A stretch of DNA of 64,000 nt from contig DLMH01000198.1 in assembly GCA_002478115.1 (NCBI GenBank), forward strand, positions 98,275-162,274. The letters run 5' to 3'. Positions 16,670 to 25,570 of the stretch are shown here, piece by piece; within the stretch, counting starts at the first letter, position 1, and every line of letters begins with the position of its first letter. The position numbers were made by a program, and so were the translations under genes. This DNA is from Candidatus Acidiferrum typicum. Its GTDB lineage: Bacteria > Acidobacteriota > Terriglobia > Acidiferrales > UBA7541. A model generated the notes under the pieces. That model searched no databases, had not been told where the DNA came from, and saw only the letters and a program-made list of their open reading frames with translations.

Positions 16670-18094
16670 ATGGTTCCGAGGGCGATTCACGTGCGCATCT
16701 TTTTTCTTGCTTCGGCGTTCGCGCTTTTCCAATTGACCGCCCCAGATGGAGCGATACTAGCCCAGGCGCCTGCGCAACAGCCTGCGGCAAAAACTCCCCC
16801 GAAAACTCCGGACACGGTGCCGGCGCCGGCCGCGCCGGTTTCCAAGCACTATCCGATCCTGGTAATCGCTCACGGCAATGAGCCTGTCTGGAGTCTTCGC
16901 CTGGGCATGAAGGGGCCGGAACGCCTGGATCGCGCGAACTACCCACCCATCGTGCTGGAGCCGGGCGTAACTTCGGCCGATGATCCCGGCAAAGCCTGGA
17001 CGTACCATGCGAAGGACACGGCCACGGGCGCGGATGTAAGTGTGAAACTCTTTCGGGAAGCGTGTTCGGACGCGGCGGCGGAAATCAAGTACACCTTTCG
17101 CGTCGTCGTGGACCACGCGCAGATCGGCACGCTCGATGGCTGCGGCCAGAGCATGCCCGAGCAATTTCCGGAATTTCGCAAGAAGAATCAGCTGAGTCCA
17201 GATGACAATCCGGACGCGAACGAGAAAGATAAGGATAAGGACAAGGACAAGAAGACGGTCCTGGAGCCCATCACCAATTTCAAGCCGCCGGTGGCGATTG
17301 CGTATCTCGATGCCGCGGGACGGGTGATCCTGAGCCGCGGCGCAATCAAGAGGACGGTGGCGGCGTCCGGCACGGAGATGTCTCTTTCGCATGACGGGAA
17401 GAAGCTGCTGTACACGCGATCGGATTCCAAGAGCGGGCCGGAGCGCACGATTGTGCTTTACGATTGGGATTCTGGCCGCGCGAAGGACCTGCTGCATGGC
17501 AATGTGCGGCAGGCGTTCTGGTCGCCGAATGATGCGCGTGTCGCGTTCCTGAACTTTCAGGACCAGAAGTGGCAGGTGTGGACTTTTCCCGCGGGCGCGC
17601 CGGAGAAAGCGGCGGTGTTTTATCCGGAGAATGTCCTGGCGCTGCACGGCTGGGCAAGCGCAGCAACGATACTCGCGACGGATCTGCAGAAGGCCTATTG
17701 GATCAGCGAGGATAAACCCGCGCAGACGGTAGCGCTGAAGGAGATCTACGGCGAAACCTTTCAGGCCACGAGCATCGATACGCTGCGGGTGCATCCGCTC
17801 AATCCCGATCTGCTGCTGATTTCGGCGTATTACACCAACGCGCCCGCCGGGGCTCCGGTGGATTCCATGGGGCTGAACGCTTCTTTTTTTCTGTATGAGA
17901 TACGCGCGAAGCGGCGCGTGGTGCTCTGCCCAACGGACACTTGGGGGCGTTCGGCGGAATGGTCGCGGGACGGCTTGCAGGTGTTTTTCTCGCGGCTGGT
18001 GCCGGCCAAGGCATTTCAGAACACCCGTATCTTCTGGGATGGCACGGGATTGCGGCGGTATGAAGGCGCGAGCGATCTGACGGTCGGCCAATGA
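16670..18094 (+). CDS. exported COG3650-like plus beta-propeller-like protein, unknown function
   Basis: A 474-residue protein with signal peptide (HVRIFFLASAFALFQLTAP) and a Pro/Ala-rich linker. Residues about 60-170 carry GNEPVWSLRL with a later FREACSDAAAEI and GTLDGCG, the pattern I associate with COG3650-type exported domains of unknown role. A charged tract of alternating Lys and Asp follows (bases 17228-17251 are four GAYAAG hexamers). The C-terminal 280 residues hold TolB/WD-like strands such as LSHDGKKLLYTRSD, AFWSPNDARVAFLN and EWSRDGLQVFFSR. The ATG at 16670 is chosen because it starts the signal peptide. No enzyme motif seen. Confidence 0.75.
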   Translation: MVPRAIHVRIFFLASAFALFQLTAPDGAILAQAPAQQPAAKTPPKTPDTVPAPAAPVSKHYPILVIAHGNEPVWSLRLGMKGPERLDRANYPPIVLEPGVTSADDPGKAWTYHAKDTATGADVSVKLFREACSDAAAEIKYTFRVVVDHAQIGTLDGCGQSMPEQFPEFRKKNQLSPDDNPDANEKDKDKDKDKKTVLEPITNFKPPVAIAYLDAAGRVILSRGAIKRTVAASGTEMSLSHDGKKLLYTRSDSKSGPERTIVLYDWDSGRAKDLLHGNVRQAFWSPNDARVAFLNFQDQKWQVWTFPAGAPEKAAVFYPENVLALHGWASAATILATDLQKAYWISEDKPAQTVALKEIYGETFQATSIDTLRVHPLNPDLLLISAYYTNAPAGAPVDSMGLNASFFLYEIRAKRRVVLCPTDTWGRSAEWSRDGLQVFFSRLVPAKAFQNTRIFWDGTGLRRYEGASDLTVGQ

Positions 18095-18264
18095 ATTATC
18101 CCTTGCGCCTGGAATCGTGAGAGTGGAACTGAGCTTGCACCGGGCACGCAATTCGACGCCGAACCAGCCCTGAGTTTCCGCCCGTCCGTCGGGACAGGTG
18201 CCCCTTACGAATCCGTGTCCAGGCGGCCGATGTGCCTTCCGTCGCGGAGCCCTATACTTTTCCA

Positions 18265-18888
18265 ATGGCAACCCTCTCCAACGCTGCCGTACGGCAGGTC
18301 GGAATCCTTGTCCTGGAAGACGATCCCCAAAACTCCGGAGCGCTGAAGCAGATATTGGATTCCGAGGGCTGGCGGGTGCGCATTGTGCCGGATGTGCCGA
18401 TGCTGCACGCCGAGCTGAAGACGGCGGAGTACTCGCTGCTGATCGCCAATATCGCGCTGATTGGAGTGGAATCCCCGACATTTCAGGTGTTGCGGGAACT
18501 TGCGGGCGTGGCCCCGGAAGAGGGCGGACGGCTCCGCATCCTGTTTGTCGTGCCGGAAATATCGGGCAGCCCGTTCGTGGGCCATTTGGAGATCTCGCAC
18601 CTTCCTTATGTTGTGCGGCCGTTCCACCTGCACGATTTTCTGGAAAAGGTGAGCGACCTGCTCGTGGAAATAAAGGCCATCGAAGGGCCGCTGCGCATGA
18701 CGCGCTACGAATTCGGGGAAGCGCGCAAAAAGAAGAAGGCGGCCAGCCGCACGACGTCCATGTTTGCTTCGCGCGACTCCTATTCCTACACCGAAGAAGA
18801 GATCGCCGAGTATGAACGGGCGGAATCGGAAGCTTCGCGCAGCCGGCGGAGCAAACCGCGCACCAACCTGGGCGACCCGCGTTCCTGA
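18265..18888 (+). CDS. degenerate receiver-domain (pseudo-receiver) protein
   Basis: A 207-residue protein. Its first 130 residues follow the CheY fold: GILVLEDDPQNSGALKQILDSEGW carries the acidic pair, but the phospho-acceptor strand reads LLIANIALIG where an Asp is expected, and the conserved Lys near the end reads VVRPF. It is thus unlikely to be phosphorylated. The C-terminal 60 residues are basic, then acidic and Ser-rich, and probably disordered. An ATG at 18232 is also in frame; 18265 begins nearer the domain. No kinase gene is adjacent. Confidence 0.7.
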   Translation: MATLSNAAVRQVGILVLEDDPQNSGALKQILDSEGWRVRIVPDVPMLHAELKTAEYSLLIANIALIGVESPTFQVLRELAGVAPEEGGRLRILFVVPEISGSPFVGHLEISHLPYVVRPFHLHDFLEKVSDLLVEIKAIEGPLRMTRYEFGEARKKKKAASRTTSMFASRDSYSYTEEEIAEYERAESEASRSRRSKPRTNLGDPRS

Positions 18889-19195
18889 ATTCTCACCCGC
18901 AAGAAACCAAGTAAAAGGCAGCTTTATCGCGCAAAAAATGCTTGATGGAGAAGAGAGATTCCTCACTCCGCGGACTTCGTTCGGAATGGCGGCGCTATTC
19001 GGGCTGCCGAAATGGGGGTCGGGCCGTGCGCGCCCCCGCGCTGCGGCCCGCCTCAGAAGGCGGGCCCTACATAAGAAAGAGGGGATACCGCAAGGCGGGA
19101 TCGGCCAGTCCCAAGGACAAGTTGGCCTGCAAGAAATTCCCATTGGTCCGTTCTAACTCCAGAACGTGCTCATGCCGCACGCACAGGAGGAAAGT
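18889..19195. other. intergenic region with a dispersed repeat
   Basis: 307 bases between the pseudo-receiver gene and the ARPP-1-like gene. It contains a copy of the repeat described at 18951-19076 and a good ribosome site (AGGAGGAAAGT) just before 19196. No gene is seen. Confidence 0.7.
18951..19076 (+). repeat. dispersed intergenic repeat, copy A
   Basis: The core 18951-18986 (beginning AAGAGAGATTCCTC) matches 30181-30216 at 33 of 36 bases. Both copies are followed by GC-rich, divergent sequence and then a shared tail ending CCCTACAT (19065 region and 30250 region). The middle of copy A also holds GGCCCGCC...GGCGGGCC inverted sequence. Confidence 0.75.
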
Positions 19196-20326
19196 ATGGA
19201 CCGTTCGCTCTTCACGTTATTGGGAAGTGGTCTCCTTGGCATCTCTGCACTGGGTTTTGCCTGCTCATCGCCCGGTTCTCAGCCCCAGCCGGGAAAACCG
19301 GAAAGCGATTGGCGGCTGCTGGAACCGATCACCTACGAAAATCTCACCGTTTTTCCGGTGGTCAGCTCGTCGGGTTATGACACCAGCGCCTTCCTGACGT
19401 TAGAGGAAGGATTATCCCGGGGCGAAGTCACCGTCCGGGAACAGGGCGCCGAGACATTGATCCGCAATCGCGGCAATGGCCGGGCGATCCCGCCGGGTTA
19501 CAGCGGCCCGTCCGTGAATCAACTGGTGCTGATCAATCACAGCAAGCGGCCGCTGCTGTTGCTTGCGGGCGAACTGGTGAGCGGTGGGAAGCAGGATCGC
19601 ATCATCGCAAAGGACAGGATTGTGGCGCCGTTTGGAGACCCGCTGCCGCTGGATGTATTCTGCGTGGAACACGGGCGGTGGTCTGCGGGGTCCGAGTTCA
19701 ACGAGGCGAAGACGATTGTGCATCCGAGCGTGCGTGAAAATGCCGCCATCAATCAGAAACAGACGGACGTGTGGGCTGCGGTCGCTGCCGGGTCGAATGT
19801 CTCCAGCAGAATGGCCAGCCCTTCGGCAGCTCCGCGCGTGAGTTCGGCGGACATCAATGCGACAGTGACTACCGAAGCGCAGACGCAATCGTATACGAAG
19901 ATCTACGAATCGCGGCTCGTAGGGGGTTCGGTGGATACGGTGGTTGCGGAAATGCAGCGGCGTTTCCGGAGGGAAACGTCCGGATTGAAGGGCGAGCGGG
20001 TGGTGGGCGTGGTGGTCGCGTACGGCGGAGAAGTAGCCTGGAGCGACATCTTCGCGTCGAGCGAACTTTTCGATGCCTACTGGAACAAACTGCTGCGCAG
20101 CTACGCGGTGGAGGCGGTGGCACGGCCAAGTTTGCGCGAGAAGGCGTCGGTTGACGATGCGCGCGAATTCTTGCGGCGACTGGACGGGCACGAGAAAACG
20201 GAATCCGAGCCCGGCGTGTACCGCTGGCGGGAGACCAGCGAGGGCGGCCTCTCGCAGATCGAGCTGGATGCGCTGCAGCCGAAGCTGATGACGTTGCACA
20301 GGCTGGTGGTGCGGCGAACGAGTTAA
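19196..20326 (+). CDS. secreted ARPP-1-like (DUF6569-type) domain protein
   Basis: A 376-residue protein. The N-terminus (LLGSGLLGISALGFACSSPG) looks like a lipoprotein signal, though GFAC is a weak lipobox. The next part matches the ARPP-1 type domain: ITYENLTVFPVV, TLEEGLSRGEVTVREQG, LLLLAGELVSGGKQDRIIAKD and DVFCVEHGRW. That domain was named from association with ADP-ribosylation-related genes; its activity is unknown. Residues 200-230 are Ser/Ala-rich, then a C-terminal domain has VVGVVVAYGGEVAWSDIFAS. The strong ribosome site AGGAGG sets the ATG at 19196. Confidence 0.75.
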   Translation: MDRSLFTLLGSGLLGISALGFACSSPGSQPQPGKPESDWRLLEPITYENLTVFPVVSSSGYDTSAFLTLEEGLSRGEVTVREQGAETLIRNRGNGRAIPPGYSGPSVNQLVLINHSKRPLLLLAGELVSGGKQDRIIAKDRIVAPFGDPLPLDVFCVEHGRWSAGSEFNEAKTIVHPSVRENAAINQKQTDVWAAVAAGSNVSSRMASPSAAPRVSSADINATVTTEAQTQSYTKIYESRLVGGSVDTVVAEMQRRFRRETSGLKGERVVGVVVAYGGEVAWSDIFASSELFDAYWNKLLRSYAVEAVARPSLREKASVDDAREFLRRLDGHEKTESEPGVYRWRETSEGGLSQIELDALQPKLMTLHRLVVRRTS

Positions 20327-20393
20327 GCGGTCTATGCCGTGACGGCAGGAGTGAGAGGAATTCCGGATGGTCGCGGGACTTGCAGTCGTAAAA

Positions 20394-20411
20394 GCGGCGG
20401 CAAGCCGCCGC
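20394..20411 (+). terminator. GC-rich hairpin between convergent genes
   Basis: Perfect seven-base arms GCGGCGG (20394-20400) and CCGCCGC (20405-20411) around CAAG. It lies between the convergent ARPP-1-like and folK genes. There is no T-run, so it may be a REP-like element rather than an intrinsic terminator. Confidence 0.45.
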
Positions 20412-20468
20412 ACTCCATATTGGCCGAGGCAAGACGCAGAGCAGTGCTGCGCCCCGACAAGGGCCTGG

Positions 20469-20957
20469 CTAGAACGCTGAAGAGAGGTGAACTACGCTTG
20501 TATCTTTCAGGGCGGCTAAGAGTTGGCTTGCCGTGGCGGGCCAGGAGGGGTGGCGGAGATTAGGAGCGATTTCGGCTAAAGGAACGAGGACGAAGCGGCG
20601 CTCCAGCATGCGGGGATGCGGCACCTGAAGTTCGGGAGTGGCGATGGCGTCGTAACCGTAAAGGAGAAGGTCCAGATCGATCAGGCGGGGGCCTTTGGCG
20701 AATGTTTTTTTGCTGCCCATGGCCGATTCGATGGCGCGGAGCTTGCGCAATAAATCGAGGGCGGGCAGATCGGTTTGCGCTTCGAGAACGGCGTTGAGAA
20801 ACCAGGCTTGCTCGAGATAGTCCACGGGCTCGGTTTCGTAGATGCTGGAGAATTTCAGGATGCGGATGCCGGCTTCAGTGAGAAGGCGGATCGCTTCGCG
20901 CAGATTGTTTTCGCGGTCGCCGACGTTGGTTCCGAGCGCAATGTAAACCGTGGTCAT
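20469..20957 (-). CDS. folK: 2-amino-4-hydroxy-6-hydroxymethyldihydropteridine pyrophosphokinase
   Basis: A 162-residue enzyme that transfers pyrophosphate from ATP to the pterin in folate synthesis. Visible: VYIALGTNVGDRENNL at the start, SSIYETEPV, FLNAVLEAQT and the family signature GPRLIDLDLLLYG, followed by VPHPRMLERRFVLVPL. Length is normal and all catalytic acids of the signature are present. It begins 39 bases after the stop of murJ on the same strand, so the two may share a transcript. No other folate gene is in the window. Confidence 0.95.
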   Translation of the reverse strand: MTTVYIALGTNVGDRENNLREAIRLLTEAGIRILKFSSIYETEPVDYLEQAWFLNAVLEAQTDLPALDLLRKLRAIESAMGSKKTFAKGPRLIDLDLLLYGYDAIATPELQVPHPRMLERRFVLVPLAEIAPNLRHPSWPATASQLLAALKDTSVVHLSSAF

Positions 20958-20996
20958 GCCGAACCTTCTTGGGCTTCCCTTCGGTGAACCCAGAGC

Positions 20997-22598
20997 CTAC
21001 TTCACTCCAAAACGCCGGCCAATCATCCCCATCATCGATTGCGCTTCGGGCAATTTCAACGCGAGGCTCACAGCAAAGAAAACTATGCCGTAGACGCCAA
21101 GGACGAGAATGGCAAGAAGAATCGGACCGCGCGGGCCGAGGGCGTGGAGCAAGCCGCGAGAGGCCGCAGCGGCGAGCAGCGCGGCGAACCAGACTTGCGC
21201 AAGAAAGACCAGGGGCACGCCGGCTTGCCCAATACGGCGGCGGATGCCGCGTTGCAGCAAGGTGAACTCGACCCAGGAGGCGATGCCGGCAGAGATGGTC
21301 AAGCCTGCAACGCCCCAGCGCGGCTCAATGCCCAAGAGGCGCGGCAGCGGAAGGGCGCTCAGGTATCCAAGAATCGTGGTGAGCAAGACGCGGACGATGG
21401 CGAATCGCAGCGGGGTGCGCGTGTCGCGCAAGGCGTAAAAGCCCGAAGAGTAGAGACGGCCAAGAGTGGAAGCGAGGAGGCCGACAGTCGAGCCCGCGAG
21501 AATGCCCCAGACGTAGAGCACGTCGGCTTGGGTGAAGCGACCCGACTGGTAGATGGCCGCGACGATGACGTCACCAAGCACGAGGAAGCCGACAACCGAG
21601 GGAACCACAAGAAAGGTGATCTGGCGGAGGCCGGCGTTCAAACGGCCGCGGAGTAGACGCGCGACTTCATCGGCTTCGCCGACCGCGCCGCTCATCACCG
21701 GTAATTCCGCCGCAGAGACGGACATGCCGAAGAGGCTGACAGGAAGTGTGTAAAGCGTTTGCGCGTAGGCGAGAGCGGAGACGGCGCCGGTGGGAAGGAA
21801 GCTGGCGAGGAAAGCGTCAATGTAAGCGCTGATCTGCACGACGCCGCGGCTGATGAAGACGGGAAAGAAATTGCGGATGACGGTGCGCACATTTTCGGCT
21901 TGGTGAGCGAGGGAAAGTTTTAAACCCCCAAGAAGCTTGAGCACCATGGGGAGCTGCACGGCGACTTGCAGCGCGCTGCCGACGACGGAAGCCCAAGCGG
22001 TGATGACGACGAGAGAGTTTTGCGCGCGGCCGGCACCGAAAGCGAGCATGCCGGCGATCATGGCGATGTTCCAGAGAACCGGGGCCGTGTAGGAGATGAA
22101 AAATTTGCGGTGGCTGTTCAGGACACCGAGGCACCAAGCGGAGCCGACGAGGAGACCCGCACCGGGAAAAAGGATGCGCACAAGGAGGATGGTGAGCTGG
22201 CGCTTTTCGCCATGGAAACCGGGAGCGATGGCGTCAATGAGCCAGGGGGCGGCGAGAACGCCGAGAAGCACAAGCAGCGAAGTGCTGAGGGCGAGGAGAG
22301 CGGCGACGGCGCCGGCGGTTTTGCGCGCTTCTTCCTTGTCGTTGCGCGCAAGCAGGCTGGCATAGACGGGAATGAAAGAAGCGGAGAGCACGCCTTCACC
22401 AAAAAGGTTTTGCAGGAAATTGGGGATGCGGAAGGCGGCCTTGAACACGTCGGCAGCGTCGGAATTGCCGAAGTAGTGGGCGAATACGCGGTCGCGGATG
22501 AGTCCGGCGACGCGGCTGAGGAAAATGCCCGACGCCACGAGGAAGGCGAAGCGGCGGGAGCTGGTGGGTTGGGGTTTGGTGGCGGAAGAGTCGGTCAC
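20997..22598 (-). CDS. murJ: lipid II flippase MurJ
   Basis: A 533-residue MOP-superfamily membrane protein that moves the peptidoglycan precursor lipid II across the inner membrane. About 14 hydrophobic segments are visible. Family motifs: FLSRVAGLIRDRVFAHYFGNSDAADVF near the N-terminus, FRIPNFLQNLFGEGVLSASFIPVYA, and YAQTLYTLPVSLFGMSVSAAELPVMS in the middle. Charged residues in helices 1, 2 and 8 expected in MurJ appear as R and D within these stretches. It lies upstream of folK, in opposite orientation to the metallo-beta-lactamase gene. Confidence 0.93.
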   Translation of the reverse strand: MTDSSATKPQPTSSRRFAFLVASGIFLSRVAGLIRDRVFAHYFGNSDAADVFKAAFRIPNFLQNLFGEGVLSASFIPVYASLLARNDKEEARKTAGAVAALLALSTSLLVLLGVLAAPWLIDAIAPGFHGEKRQLTILLVRILFPGAGLLVGSAWCLGVLNSHRKFFISYTAPVLWNIAMIAGMLAFGAGRAQNSLVVITAWASVVGSALQVAVQLPMVLKLLGGLKLSLAHQAENVRTVIRNFFPVFISRGVVQISAYIDAFLASFLPTGAVSALAYAQTLYTLPVSLFGMSVSAAELPVMSGAVGEADEVARLLRGRLNAGLRQITFLVVPSVVGFLVLGDVIVAAIYQSGRFTQADVLYVWGILAGSTVGLLASTLGRLYSSGFYALRDTRTPLRFAIVRVLLTTILGYLSALPLPRLLGIEPRWGVAGLTISAGIASWVEFTLLQRGIRRRIGQAGVPLVFLAQVWFAALLAAAASRGLLHALGPRGPILLAILVLGVYGIVFFAVSLALKLPEAQSMMGMIGRRFGVK

Positions 22599-22759
22599 AG
22601 AATTTCCCAGGCGAGCGCGAACAGAAAGCTTGGCGCGGCTCTGTAGATTGAAGATATCGTACTCGCGCTGGATGTTTGGAAGCGAATTGGCAAGGTGTGC
22701 CGTGAAGTTACTTTGGCGGGGAAGGTGGTAGAATGCGGCGCGAATTGCGAGGAGGAACT

Positions 22760-23725
22760 ATGAGGAAGACGGGCTGGATGCGACGGCTGGGAATTTGCGC
22801 GGTGCTGCTGGCGGGAATGATGGCGGTTGGGCAAGCAGCGCAGGCGCAGCAGGACACGGATTTTTCTAAAGTGCAAATCAAGGTGACGAAGGTTTCCGGG
22901 AACATTTACATGCTGGAGGGCGAAGGCGGAAACATTGCGGCGTCGGTGGGGGAAGACGGGATCGTGCTTGTGGACGACCAGTTTGCGCCTCTGGCGGAGA
23001 AGATCCAGGCGGCGCTGAAGGATTTGAAGATCACGGATAAACCGGTGCGATTTGTGATTAATACGCACTACCACGGGGATCACACGGGCGGAAACGCGCC
23101 GTTTGCAAATGCGGGATCGACGGTGATAGCGCAGGACAATGTGCGCAAGCGGTTGGAATCGGGTGGAACAGGAGGCAACGGAGGATCTATAAAGATGGAA
23201 ATCCCGCCGGCGCCGAAGTCGGCGCTGCCGGTGATTACGTTTGAGCATGATGTGACGGTGCATTTGAACGGCGAGGATATCCGGGCGTTGCACTTCCCGG
23301 CCGGGCACACGGACGGCGATGCCGTGATTTTCTTTCCCAAGAACAACGTGGTGCACATGGGCGACGATTTCGTGCGCTATGGGTTTCCGTTCATTGACGT
23401 GGCCAGCGGCGGCAGCGTGCAGGGGATGATTGCGGCCATGGAGAAGGCCAGCGCCATGCTGCCGCCGGACGTGAAGGTCATTCCTGGGCACGGCGCGCTC
23501 TCCAACCTGGACGATGTGCGGGAATTCGTGAAGATGCTGAAAGAAACGTCGGCGGCGGTGCAGAAGGCATTGGACGAACACAAGACGCTGGAACAGATGA
23601 AGCAGGAGAAAATCCTGGAGCCGTGGAAGAAATGGTCAGGCGGGTTTATTGATAGCGATAAGTTCATCGAGACGCTTTACAACTCGCTGACGGGAAGCAA
23701 GGGAGAATTCCTGAAGCACAATTGA
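22760..23725 (+). CDS. secreted metallo-beta-lactamase-fold hydrolase
   Basis: A 321-residue exported protein with signal peptide (RRLGICAVLLAGMMAVGQAAQA). The zinc site is complete: NTHYHGDHTGGN (HxHxDH), FPAGHTDGDAV, HMGDDF and VIPGHG. The family covers thiolesterases, lactonases and B3-like enzymes; the long C-terminal helix (EEILEPW type) resembles uncharacterised periplasmic members, so I do not call it a beta-lactamase. GGAGG five bases before the ATG at 22760 sets the start; a longer ORF from 22733 has no such site. Confidence 0.9.
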   Translation: MRKTGWMRRLGICAVLLAGMMAVGQAAQAQQDTDFSKVQIKVTKVSGNIYMLEGEGGNIAASVGEDGIVLVDDQFAPLAEKIQAALKDLKITDKPVRFVINTHYHGDHTGGNAPFANAGSTVIAQDNVRKRLESGGTGGNGGSIKMEIPPAPKSALPVITFEHDVTVHLNGEDIRALHFPAGHTDGDAVIFFPKNNVVHMGDDFVRYGFPFIDVASGGSVQGMIAAMEKASAMLPPDVKVIPGHGALSNLDDVREFVKMLKETSAAVQKALDEHKTLEQMKQEKILEPWKKWSGGFIDSDKFIETLYNSLTGSKGEFLKHN

Positions 23726-23828
23726 AGCAGTGGTCAGTTGTAAGTTCTCAGTTTCAAGTGAGGAGAAGAGCCGGCAAGGACATGGGGGCTGGGGGTGGAA
23801 AAGGGTTGCATGACTGAGAGGTGTAGGG

Positions 23829-24221
23829 ATGGACGGATGGACTGCAGTGCTTCCGTTGGTCGGCGTCGTGATTGGGGCGACTCTCCAGTATTGGATCTCG
23901 CGCGCCGCAGAGTCTCGAAAGCAGTTACAACTGCTTCGTTCCCAGTCCTACGTCGATTACCTCCGCGCAGTCACGAAGGCGGCGCACGCGACCGTGCCAG
24001 ACGCTGGCCGATTGGCACGAGCTGAAGCAGCAGATGCCAAGGCCCGCATGGCGGTGTACGGAACGTCTCGCGTAATCGCTGCGCTTGCAAGGTTCGAGGA
24101 AGTTGGACCGGTCCTGAATACTCCGTCGGCTAAAGGGGTGTTTGCCGAACTTGTGACGGCAATGAGAGAGGGGGACAGTCCCTCCCAGGCTGACCTGGAG
24201 CTAGTCCTGTTCGGAAGATGA
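23829..24221 (+). CDS. small protein with one N-terminal membrane helix, unknown function
   Basis: A 130-residue protein I do not recognise. Residues 5-24 (TAVLPLVGVVIGATLQYWIS) are a membrane anchor, followed by a basic stretch (RAAESRKQLQLLRSQ) that would lie in the cytoplasm. The remainder is an amphipathic helical domain with no catalytic motif. AUG at 23829 has only a poor ribosome site. It is convergent with ruvB 120 bases away. It looks real because the hydrophobic and charged segments are ordered, but support is modest. Confidence 0.55.
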   Translation: MDGWTAVLPLVGVVIGATLQYWISRAAESRKQLQLLRSQSYVDYLRAVTKAAHATVPDAGRLARAEAADAKARMAVYGTSRVIAALARFEEVGPVLNTPSAKGVFAELVTAMREGDSPSQADLELVLFGR

Positions 24222-24341
24222 GATCGCCAGTCGGCCTGCCAATGAGGTGTCGGCGCTCGTCGGGCAAGCCACGATCCCTCCACTGCGCACGAAGCGTGCT
24301 CCGGTCGGGATGACAACAAAACTACTGGACTCAGAAAGAAC

Positions 24342-25412
24342 CTAGAACAGGCGGGGCTGGCGCTTGGGAAGCTCGCGGCCGAAGTATTCGTAGGCGCGGG
24401 GGGTGGCGACACGGCCGCGCGGGGTGCGATCGAGCATGCCGATTTGCATGAGATAAGGCTCGTACATTTCCTCGATGGCGTCTTCCTCTTCGCTGAGGGC
24501 GGCGGCGAGGGTACCGAGACCAACGGGGCCGCCGGCATATTTATCGAGCAGAGCGATCATGAGGTTGCGGTCCACCTCGTCGAGGCCGTGTTCATCCACG
24601 CCGAGCATGCGCAGCGAGTCCTGAGCGACCTCGCGGGTGATGCGACCGGCGGCGCGAACTTCGGCGAAATCGCGGGCGCGGCGGAGCAGGCGGTTGGCGA
24701 CGCGCGGCGTGCCCCGGCAACGGCCGGCAATTTCCTGGGCGCCGGCCTCATCCATCTGGATGTTCAGAATTTTGGCGGAGCGATGAAGAATGATGAGCAG
24801 GTCTTCGGGCTCGTAGAACTCCAGGCGATGCACGATGCCGAAGCGGGAGCGCAGCGGCGCGGTGATGAGCCCGGCGCGGGTGGTGGCGCCAATGAGAGTG
24901 AAATGGTTGAGGTGGAAGGGATGAATGCGCGCGCCGGGGCCTTGGCCGATGACCAGGTCCACGCGAAAATCTTCCATGGCGGGGTAGAGGACTTCCTCGA
25001 CGGCGGCCTGCAGGCGGTGAATTTCGTCGAGGAAGAAAACTTCCTTTTTTTCGAGGGCGGTGAGGATGGCGGTAAGGTCGCCTTTGCGTTCCAGCAACGG
25101 GCCGGCGCTGGTCTTGATGGGAACATCGAGTTCATTGGCGATGATCACGGCCAGCGTGGTCTTGCCGAGGCCCGGCGGACCGTAGAGGAGAACATGATCG
25201 AGGGCTTCGCCGCGGGAGCGCGCGGCCTCGATGGCGATGGAGATGTTTTCCTTGACGCGTTTCTGGCCGATGTATTCGTCGAGGCGCTTGGGGCGGACGC
25301 TGGCATCGAGGCGTGCGTCATCGTCAATGGCGGCGCCGGAGACGATGCGGGAGGGGGCTGCGGGATCGTCGGCGCCAGGGGCGAGAGATTTCTTGGGTGC
25401 GAAGTCGGGCAT
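24342..25412 (-). CDS. ruvB: Holliday junction branch migration ATPase RuvB
   Basis: A 356-residue AAA+ motor. Walker A is [12 protein letters not shown], Walker B is [10 protein letters not shown], sensor 1 is [12 protein letters not shown], and the arginine-finger region is [12 protein letters not shown]. The C-terminal winged helix contains [19 protein letters not shown]. It drives branch migration with RuvA during recombination repair. Its gene is downstream of ruvA on the same strand but separated by 158 bases that hold an inverted repeat; ruvA and ruvB are often tight, so this gap is unusual. ruvC is not in the window. Confidence 0.97.
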   Translation of the reverse strand: MPDFAPKKSLAPGADDPAAPSRIVSGAAIDDDARLDASVRPKRLDEYIGQKRVKENISIAIEAARSRGEALDHVLLYGPPGLGKTTLAVIIANELDVPIKTSAGPLLERKGDLTAILTALEKKEVFFLDEIHRLQAAVEEVLYPAMEDFRVDLVIGQGPGARIHPFHLNHFTLIGATTRAGLITAPLRSRFGIVHRLEFYEPEDLLIILHRSAKILNIQMDEAGAQEIAGRCRGTPRVANRLLRRARDFAEVRAAGRITREVAQDSLRMLGVDEHGLDEVDRNLMIALLDKYAGGPVGLGTLAAALSEEEDAIEEMYEPYLMQIGMLDRTPRGRVATPRAYEYFGRELPKRQPRLF

Positions 25413-25429
25413 AGTCGGGGACGCAATCA

Positions 25430-25504
25430 GATATCAGCGATCAGAGATCAGGAATCAAGAGGGTCGCTCGCGTCAATGGCTCCTGATTTCTGAAAACTGA
25501 TATC
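25430..25504. repeat. imperfect inverted repeat between ruvA and ruvB
   Basis: Arms at 25430-25453 and 25481-25504 (24 bases each; 20 of 24 paired) start GATATCAG and its complement. A transcript of either strand would fold into a long stem with a 27-base loop. The left arm also carries repeated GATCAG-like words. Confidence 0.75.
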
Positions 25505-25570
25505 CGATATCTGAGATCTTGTGGCTGGTCTCCATTCTCCGTTGTATCTCTCTACCTGCTCGTGTCGCGT

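Noticed and set aside
17228..17251. Tandem hexamers as a possible short CRISPR or microsatellite locus
   Set aside because: They are in frame, encode Lys-Asp inside an exported protein and have no spacers.
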